5,005 bases of DNA from assembly GCA_015487825.1 (NCBI GenBank), contig WFOZ01000869.1:1-5005 (forward strand), in the 5' to 3' direction. This DNA comes from Planctomycetaceae bacterium (GTDB taxonomy: Bacteria; Planctomycetota; Planctomycetia; Planctomycetales; Planctomycetaceae). Below are positions 1 through 5,005 of the stretch, piece by piece; within the stretch, counting starts at the first letter, position 1; each line of letters opens with the position of its first letter. The notes under the pieces were generated by a model, which saw only the letters and a program-made list of their open reading frames with translations, did not search any database and had not been told where the DNA came from. The position numbers and the translations under genes were made by a program.

Positions 1-2073
1 GACCGTGCCTGAATAAACGCGTTTCGGTTTCGGTAATTGAGCCAGTTGATTTTTGAGGGAAGCGACCTGACTGCGGGCCTGTTTCAAATCGTGGTGAAGT
101 TTGGGTGTTCCTGCAAGCTGAATAATCTCCTGTCTTTTCTGTTTCAGCTCTGCGAGTTTTTGTTCGTGGTCAGATTCCGGTGCGATGCCATCCACCAGGT
201 TCGTTTTTGCCCAGCGAGGCGACGATTCAATCGTATCTTTCGCACTGACGCTCGCGTTGGCTGCAACATTTTTTCCTTTTGAATTGAGTACCTCCAGTTC
301 TGCCAAGGCAAAAATGTAATCTCCTTTACGAATCGCAAGTTTCGTGGCAGTGACGCGAACATACTGTGCTTGAATCGGAGCAGGTAAAGTCAAAGTTACA
401 GGCAAGATACCAGGATTGGCGAAATCCTGCTCTCGTGATCCAAGGCCGGGAATATCCAGAAGCGTAACTTCTTTTTTGAAGTCAGGATCGTTGCTTATTT
501 CAACTTTGAAACGGAGCGGAAAACCAAACCCTGCGCCAATATTATTGTAATTATCGAAGCAGGGCCGTAATTTGATTTGCGAAAGCTGCTGTGGTTTTCC
601 CAGGTTGAGTTGCACCCATTTGGTTTCGTTCTGTCTGGATGAAATTGTACTGTGATAGCCATAGGCTGGATTGAGTCCTGATTTTTCCTTTTTCTCGTAA
701 ATCGAAATCAGCTTCTCGATTTTGCTCAATTCCTCCCCGCCTGCATCCTGTAGTGTACGGGCGAGATGTCTTTCGGTTTTCTCTGCTTGTTCCTTTCCCT
801 TTTTCAATCGAAGATAATGTTTAAGGATGGCAGGATCATCAAAATATTCCCGATCAGCACGATCCAAAGCGGCGAAGACTGCCTGCAGGGCGTAGTAGTC
901 ATCCTGGGAAATTGGATCGAACTTATGATGATGGCACTGGGCACAGCCAATTGTCAGGCTGCAAAACGATTCGATCGTATTGCGAACCATGTCGTCGCGA
1001 TCAAGATGGCGGGCAATCTTGCCATCTGTTTTGGTTTCCGGCACTTCCGCATGACCAACAAAATCCCAGGGACCAGCTGAGATGAATCCCATCGCAACAA
1101 TTCCATCAGGAGAATCCGGGAACATTGTATCTCCCGCAATCTGTTCCTGCACAAATCGCGACCAGTTTTTATCTTGATTGAAAGAGCGGATCACATAATC
1201 TCGATAAGGCCAGGCATTCGGGCGGGGTTTATCTTTATCGTAACCATGTGTATCGCCGTAATGCACAATATCAAGCCAGTGTCTGGCCCAACGCTCGCCG
1301 TATCGAGGTGAGGCCAATAAGTTTTCAACCAGTTTGGAATAAGCCTTGCGGTCAGGATCGTTCACAAAATCTTCGATCTGCTGCGGCGTTGGAGGCAGCC
1401 CGATCAAATCGAAATAGACTCTGCGTATCAGCATCGCTCGATCTGCCTGCGGTGAAAGTTGCAGTCCCTGTTCCTGCAACCGATTCGCAATAAAAGCATC
1501 AATCGGATTTTGTTTCTCTTCGCGATCAGATTTGAATTCGACTTGAGGAATCGCAGGCCGTTCGAGTCGTTGGAAAGACCACCAGTTTGTATCGGAAAGG
1601 GCAACCGGCTTGAGGTGTACTTCGTCTGGCCAGATCGCTCCTTCGGAAATCCAGCGGTGAATAATGGCCTGTTCGGTTTTTGAAAGAGGCGGTTTTCCTT
1701 TGGGCATTTCCGCTTGTGGGACCGCGGTAGTATCTGCCTGCTCGGTTGTAATCAACGCCATTAAATAACTGGAGTCAGGATCCCCTGCATCAACCGCTTC
1801 ACCACTTTCGCCGCCCTGTTTCAGCGACCTGGCAGAGTGAAGCGAAAATTCTCCTTTGGAAAAATCTTCGTTATGACATTCCAGACAATGTTTCGTCAGA
1901 ACCGGGGCCACCTGATCGCGAAAAAACGTTTCCTGCTGACTGAGAGTCGTTTTTTTCTCTCCTTTTGCAGGCAAAGTGATGCAAAATAGCAAGCCGCAGG
2001 AAATCATGCCGGCAAATAGAATTATTCTGGCTGATAACGTCATGCTTCGAAATGTGGTTGGGGTGGTAATCAT
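1..2073 (-). CDS. Secreted planctomycete cytochrome c / DUF1549 (PSD1-type) protein with discoidin-like insert; C-terminus off the left edge
   Basis: The 691 visible codons have no stop. A hydrophobic segment at about residues 17-34, preceded by arginines and followed by LPAKG, looks like a signal peptide, so the protein is probably exported. Residues 63-67 read CLECH, a heme c site inside a planctomycete cytochrome C-like domain (about 45-140). DUF1549 spans about 189-405; it opens with NPIDAFI, contains FDLIGLPPTPQQ and YGERWARHWLD, and carries a second CxxCH, CAQCHHHKFDPI, from C377. Residues 472-597 resemble an F5/8 type C (discoidin) fold: WVQLNLGKPQ, then a jelly-roll-like stretch ending in QYVRVTATKL and ALAELEVL. 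A charged, probably coiled-coil segment (about 638-685) leads into PKRVYSGTV, where DUF1553 normally begins. That domain is missing here. The family is abundant in Planctomycetota and often lies near sulfatase genes; its exact reaction is not established. Neither ATG start (2073 or 2043) has a clear Shine-Dalgarno sequence; I took the longer one. Family assignment is firm; function is not. Confidence 0.93.
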   Translation of the reverse strand, partial: MITTPTTFRSMTLSARIILFAGMISCGLLFCITLPAKGEKKTTLSQQETFFRDQVAPVLTKHCLECHNEDFSKGEFSLHSARSLKQGGESGEAVDAGDPDSSYLMALITTEQADTTAVPQAEMPKGKPPLSKTEQAIIHRWISEGAIWPDEVHLKPVALSDTNWWSFQRLERPAIPQVEFKSDREEKQNPIDAFIANRLQEQGLQLSPQADRAMLIRRVYFDLIGLPPTPQQIEDFVNDPDRKAYSKLVENLLASPRYGERWARHWLDIVHYGDTHGYDKDKPRPNAWPYRDYVIRSFNQDKNWSRFVQEQIAGDTMFPDSPDGIVAMGFISAGPWDFVGHAEVPETKTDGKIARHLDRDDMVRNTIESFCSLTIGCAQCHHHKFDPISQDDYYALQAVFAALDRADREYFDDPAILKHYLRLKKGKEQAEKTERHLARTLQDAGGEELSKIEKLISIYEKKEKSGLNPAYGYHSTISSRQNETKWVQLNLGKPQQLSQIKLRPCFDNYNNIGAGFGFPLRFKVEISNDPDFKKEVTLLDIPGLGSREQDFANPGILPVTLTLPAPIQAQYVRVTATKLAIRKGDYIFALAELEVLNSKGKNVAANASVSAKDTIESSPRWAKTNLVDGIAPESDHEQKLAELKQKRQEIIQLAGTPKLHHDLKQARSQVASLKNQLAQLPKPKRVYSGTV

Positions 2074-2130
2074 AAAAAGAGCTTTATTCAAACAATAATT
2101 CTATTGAACATTCAGGACAGTGCATTCAAG

Positions 2131-2207
2131 CAAAATAGATGGGAATATCTGTATTACGAACGATCATTCTCTTTGTGCCTTGCACATACTTTCGAGGTTC
2201 TATTTTG
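2131..2207. repeat. Inverted repeat, 9-base perfect arms
   Basis: CAAAATAGA at 2131-2139 is the exact reverse complement of TCTATTTTG at 2199-2207, with 59 bases between them. As RNA the arms could close a multi-branch structure that contains the small TGTGC/GCACA hairpin. The arms are AT-rich and the pairing would be weak, so chance is a real alternative. Confidence 0.3.
2174..2186. repeat. Short stem-loop TGTGC-CTT-GCACA
   Basis: Five perfectly paired bases close a three-base loop. The stem is too short and lacks the following T-run needed for an intrinsic terminator. It lies inside the longer inverted repeat 2131-2207. It could be part of a structured leader or an operator half-site, or it may be chance. 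Confidence 0.35.
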
Positions 2208-2227
2208 GTTACGGCTATCAGAATGAA

Positions 2228-2240
2228 CCAGCTGTGCTGG
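2228..2240. repeat. Short stem-loop CCAGC-TGT-GCTGG
   Basis: Five perfectly paired bases, four of them G-C, surround a three-base loop. This is the most stable of the small hairpins in the gap. No T-tract follows on either strand, so it is not a terminator. Its role is unknown. Confidence 0.35.
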
Positions 2241-2312
2241 GCCTCATTGGGATAAATAGAATGCTCCATTTTATAGGGATTCACATTCTCGGCTTACTGT
2301 TGCTTGTAACTT

Positions 2313-2326
2313 AGACGTATGCGTCT
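2313..2326. repeat. Near-palindrome AGACG-TATG-CGTCT
   Basis: The 14-base element has perfect five-base arms around TATG. On the RNA level a T-G wobble and a T-A pair outside the arms (2311-2312 with 2327-2328) extend the stem to seven. It lies a little over 200 bases before the purL start. The symmetry fits a dimeric regulator's operator as well as a hairpin. I do not recognise it as the site of a known regulator. Confidence 0.35.
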
Positions 2327-2450
2327 GAACTATTCCCGAGGTCTGGATGTTATCGGTCCCATTTTATATGTGTTTCTGGAGATTACCAGTCTGAATTGGG
2401 AAAACGGGTGATTTGCTGTTGAGAGTGGCTCTGTTTTCTTTCGACTCGCT

Positions 2451-2481
2451 TTGTTCATTCCAAATTACCGCTTGATATGCT
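2451..2481 (+). promoter_or_regulatory. Candidate sigma-70-like promoter of purL
   Basis: TATGCT at 2476-2481 matches four of six bases of the -10 consensus and is preceded by TG one base upstream (TGATATGCT), the extended -10 pattern. TTGTTC at 2451-2456 is a possible -35 box with a long 19-base spacer. Transcription would begin near 2488-2490, giving a leader of about 40 bases. This would leave the hairpins at 2174-2326 upstream of the transcript, where they could act only as DNA sites. This is a motif match only. Confidence 0.22.
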
Positions 2482-2514
2482 AAATACGGTTCTTGCAGAA
2501 ATTCGTTTTTAATT

Positions 2515-2520
2515 GAGAGA
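2515..2520 (+). promoter_or_regulatory. Weak ribosome binding site of purL
   Basis: GAGAGA lies ten bases before the ATG at 2531 and is a weak purine-rich Shine-Dalgarno candidate. An in-frame TAA at 2510-2512 closes the frame just upstream, leaving only a TTG at 2513 as an alternative start. The ATG at 2531 is therefore well supported even though the site is poor. Confidence 0.35.
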
Positions 2521-2530
2521 AACAGACGCC

Positions 2531-5005
2531 ATGCTTTGGGAAATTGAAATCAGAACCGCCGATGAATTTACCGACCGGGAAGCGGCTCGGGTTCTGGGAG
2601 AATGCAGGAGTCTCGGCTGCAATTCAATCACGCAGGTTCACTCCGCCCGGTTGTTCCTGATTCAGGGGGCATCGCTGAGTGATGAGGAATTGAATTCAAT
2701 AGAACGATTGCTTACAGATCCCGTTACTGAAAATTCGAATCGTCAATTACTGGCTTCGGAAACAGGAGCAGAATCGGTAACAGATGCGAGTTGCGATTCC
2801 AAACTGCAAATACAGATTCTGTTCAAGCCCGGCATGACAGACAATGTCGCGATGAGTGCCAAGCGAGAACTGCAACAACGTGGTCTGCCTGTCGAAGAAG
2901 TTGCGACCGTCCGCAGATACTGGTTTAATGCGGATGCTGAAAGTTCACAGGTGGATCGAGTCATTTCCAAAATTCTGGCGAATGACGCCATCGAACGTGT
3001 TGCCCGAGGGCCACTTCAGTTGACCAGCATTACGCTGGGGCATGATGTTCCTTTTGAGCTGAAACATGTGCAACTCTCCGGTTTGAATGATGATCAATTG
3101 ATGCAGATTTCGCAGGAGAATCTGCTCTCTCTTTCCGCGGTGGAAATGCGCACGATTCAACAATATTTCAGGGAGTTGAATCGGGAGCCGACTGATATCG
3201 AGCTGGAAACGATTGCTCAAACCTGGAGCGAACATTGCTCGCACAAAACATTAGCCGGGCGAATTAAATATGAAGATGGCAAACAGACACTGCATTTTGA
3301 AAACATGCTCAAGGAAACGATTTTCGCTGCGACAGTTTCCATTCGGGAATCTTTAGGAGATGACGACTGGTGTGTTTCTGTTTTCAGTGATAACGCAGGC
3401 ATTGTCACTTTTAATGAAACTTACGATGCCTGCTTCAAGGTGGAAACGCACAATCGTCCTTCTGCGTTAGAACCGTACGGCGGGGCGAACACTGGAATTG
3501 GGGGAGTTATTCGCGATTGTCTGGGGACCGGACTGGGTGGTAAGCCGGTTGCCAATACTGATGTCTTCTGCTTTGCCCCCGCAGATATTTCGCATGATGA
3601 TCTGCCACCCGGCGTATTGCATCCGAAAACAATTTCTCGCGGAGTCGTGGCAGGTGTGCGCGATTACGGCAACCGCATGGGAATTCCGACTGTAAACGGA
3701 GCCGTTTATTTCGATGAGCGTTACATCGGTAACCCACTCGTCTATTGTGGCAACGTGGCGATCATCCCCCGAGGAAAAGCGTTCAAACAGGTGCAGCCGG
3801 GCGATTATATTGTTTCGATTGGCGGTCGTACCGGGCTGGATGGTATTCATGGGGCAACTTTTTCTTCTGCTGTTCTTACCGATAAAAGTGAAGAAACATC
3901 CGGCGGTGCGGTTCAAATTGGGAATGCGATTACCGAAAAAATGGTCGCTGATGTTGTTTTGAAAGCACGTGATCTCGAATTATTTTCCGCCATTACTGAT
4001 TGCGGAGCGGGGGGCTTCAGCAGCGCGATTGGAGAAATGGCCGAAGAAACTGGTGCAGAAGTCTGGCTCGATCAGCCACCGCTGAAGTATTCGGGCTTAA
4101 CTTATATGGAGATCTGGATTTCCGAAGCTCAGGAACGAATGGTTCTTTCGGTCCCTCCCGAAAAATGGGAAGAGTTTCAACAGGTTTGCGAAAGTGAAGG
4201 CGTTGAAGCATCGATCCTGGGGAAATTTACGGAAACGAAAAAGCTCGTTTTGAAGTATCAGGATCAGCAGGTGGGTGAACTGGACCTTGCCTTCATGCAC
4301 GATGGCCGACCGCCGATTATACGTGATGCTGTTTATCAACCGCGAGAAGTAACACCGGTTTCGCTTCCTTCGCAAGAGAACTACAACGAAGACCTGCTGA
4401 AAATCCTGGCTTCACCGAATGTCTGCAGCAAAGAGTGGATCATCAGACAATACGATCATGAAGTGCAGGCCGGTTCTGTCGTCAAGCCGCTTGTTGGTGT
4501 TGACCACGATGGTCCTGCCGATGCAGCCGTTGTTCAACCGGATTGGGATTCGCCGCGTGGCCTGGTTATTTCAAACGGAATGAATCCGCATTATGGCGAT
4601 CTCGACCCGTATCGCATGGCGACTTCTGCGATTGATGAAGCGATGCGAAACTGCGTTGCGACCGGGGCTGACCCACAGAAAATTGCAATCCTCGATAACT
4701 TCTGCTGGGGCAACACCGACCGCCCGGAAACACTCGGAGCGTTGGTCCGCTCTGCACTGGGCTGTCAAGATGCCGCGATCGGTTTCGGCACCCCCTTCAT
4801 CAGCGGTAAAGATTCACTACATAATGAATTTACGTATCCGGAAAACGGAAAGCAGAAAACCGTTGCGATTCCTTATTCACTTCTGATTAGCGCTCTGGGG
4901 CAAATTGAAGATATTCAAAATGCGGTCACGATGGATTTGAAAACAGCAGGCAATCAAATTGCGATTGTTGGTATCACACGCAACGAACTGGGGGGAAGTC
5001 ATTAC
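2531..5005 (+). CDS. purL: Phosphoribosylformylglycinamidine synthase, PurL subunit with fused PurS-like N-terminus; C-terminus off the right edge
   Basis: This cytoplasmic enzyme makes FGAM from FGAR with ATP and ammonia, the fourth step of de novo purine synthesis. The frame runs open for 825 codons. Residues 1-68 and 91-160 look like two PurS-type half-domains ([21 protein letters not shown]). The linker ends at residues 231-240 in [10 protein letters not shown], and H235 aligns by my reading with the catalytic histidine of PurL. The first AIRS-like half has [19 protein letters not shown] from F302 (nucleotide and Mg binding), DGIHG at 437, TDCGAGG at 489 and ISEAQERM at 530. The second half follows [13 protein letters not shown] (633-645), with [14 protein letters not shown] from 681 and SGKDSLHNE at 758-766. 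The window ends at ELGGSHY, a conserved point in the last AIRS C domain. No glutaminase domain is seen. In this subfamily ammonia normally comes from a separate PurQ, presumably encoded elsewhere. The 5' end is complete. Confidence 0.96.
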   Translation, partial: MLWEIEIRTADEFTDREAARVLGECRSLGCNSITQVHSARLFLIQGASLSDEELNSIERLLTDPVTENSNRQLLASETGAESVTDASCDSKLQIQILFKPGMTDNVAMSAKRELQQRGLPVEEVATVRRYWFNADAESSQVDRVISKILANDAIERVARGPLQLTSITLGHDVPFELKHVQLSGLNDDQLMQISQENLLSLSAVEMRTIQQYFRELNREPTDIELETIAQTWSEHCSHKTLAGRIKYEDGKQTLHFENMLKETIFAATVSIRESLGDDDWCVSVFSDNAGIVTFNETYDACFKVETHNRPSALEPYGGANTGIGGVIRDCLGTGLGGKPVANTDVFCFAPADISHDDLPPGVLHPKTISRGVVAGVRDYGNRMGIPTVNGAVYFDERYIGNPLVYCGNVAIIPRGKAFKQVQPGDYIVSIGGRTGLDGIHGATFSSAVLTDKSEETSGGAVQIGNAITEKMVADVVLKARDLELFSAITDCGAGGFSSAIGEMAEETGAEVWLDQPPLKYSGLTYMEIWISEAQERMVLSVPPEKWEEFQQVCESEGVEASILGKFTETKKLVLKYQDQQVGELDLAFMHDGRPPIIRDAVYQPREVTPVSLPSQENYNEDLLKILASPNVCSKEWIIRQYDHEVQAGSVVKPLVGVDHDGPADAAVVQPDWDSPRGLVISNGMNPHYGDLDPYRMATSAIDEAMRNCVATGADPQKIAILDNFCWGNTDRPETLGALVRSALGCQDAAIGFGTPFISGKDSLHNEFTYPENGKQKTVAIPYSLLISALGQIEDIQNAVTMDLKTAGNQIAIVGITRNELGGSHY

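Larger units (their letters stand above)
2074..2530. other. Divergent intergenic region, no convincing gene
   Basis: This 457-base gap separates the start codons of two divergent genes, so it should hold both promoters and both leaders. It is more AT-rich in appearance than the flanking genes. A 64-codon open frame at 2120-2314 (plus) has no ribosome binding site and no recognisable domain, and I do not call it a gene. On the minus strand, TAGAAT (read from 2103 down to 2098) lies 25 bases upstream of the first ATG of the cytochrome gene and could be a -10 box, but its best -35 match, TTGAAT, is 20 bases away, so this is weak. On the plus strand a candidate purL promoter lies at 2451-2481. 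Several short inverted repeats are listed separately. I see no tRNA, no terminator with a T-tract, and no purine riboswitch core. Confidence 0.7.

Noticed and set aside
766..1080. 104-codon plus-strand open frame with a hydrophobic start
   Set aside because: It is antisense to the conserved DUF1549 segment that holds CAQCHHHK and YYALQAVF, so it is a shadow frame.
1990..2043. Possible lipoprotein signal (MISC within the hydrophobic segment of the cytochrome protein)
   Set aside because: The cysteine sits in the middle of the hydrophobic stretch, not at its end, and methionine is a poor residue at the -3 position. An ordinary signal peptide cut after LPA fits better.
2120..2314. 64-codon plus-strand open frame in the intergenic region with a hydrophobic C-terminal end
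   Set aside because: It has no ribosome binding site and no recognisable motif, and it overlaps small inverted repeats. An open frame of this length is easily produced by chance.
2228..2326. Intrinsic terminators in the gap
   Set aside because: The stems are only five to seven pairs and no T-run follows on either strand. Both flanking genes also begin here, so no terminator is expected for them.
2330..2530. Purine-type riboswitch ahead of purL
   Set aside because: I could not find the conserved three-way junction core sequences of the purine riboswitch, and the predicted leader of about 40 bases would be too short.
2743..3408. Chain of overlapping minus-strand open frames across the PurS-like and linker parts of purL
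   Set aside because: They are in different frames, have no motifs, and are fully explained by the purL coding sequence on the plus strand.
3467..3916. 149-codon open frame antisense to purL
   Set aside because: It lies wholly inside the highly conserved first catalytic half of PurL, which reads continuously on the other strand. Its translation shows no domain, so it is a shadow frame.

Overview
The window looks like chromosomal DNA from a bacterium of the Planctomycetota, possibly a Gimesia- or Rubinisphaera-like Planctomycetaceae. The lineage call rests mainly on the left-hand gene. It encodes a secreted protein with a planctomycete-type cytochrome c motif, a DUF1549 domain and a discoidin-like insert, an architecture that is greatly expanded in Planctomycetota and related phyla. 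The right-hand gene is a PurL of the long, PurS-fused type, which fits this group but is not specific to it. GC content appears moderate, and I saw no compositional break between the two genes.

Layout: there are two long divergent genes, both cut by the window edges, and a 457-base gap between them. Bases 1-2073 (minus strand) hold the N-terminal 691 codons of the DUF1549/DUF1553-type cytochrome protein; its C-terminal domain lies beyond the left edge. Bases 2074-2530 are non-coding as far as I can tell. They carry a weak candidate purL promoter, three short perfect stem-loops and one longer-range inverted repeat. Bases 2531-5005 (plus strand) hold the first 825 codons of purL, cut inside its last domain. 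Because both genes are open at an edge, neither is easily seen as a closed reading frame. The short open frames lying over them are shadows.

Functionally the genes look unrelated. One is a presumed exported, heme-binding protein of the planctomycete polysaccharide or sulfated-glycan gene repertoire. The other is a housekeeping enzyme of de novo purine synthesis that acts in the cytoplasm. They share only the intergenic region and are transcribed away from each other. I found no mobile element, CRISPR array, tRNA, rRNA or toxin-antitoxin pair, and nothing that amounts to a previously undescribed system. The points most worth a second look are the duplicated PurS-like N-terminus of PurL, the two CxxCH motifs and discoidin-like insert of the cytochrome protein, and the hairpins in the gap.
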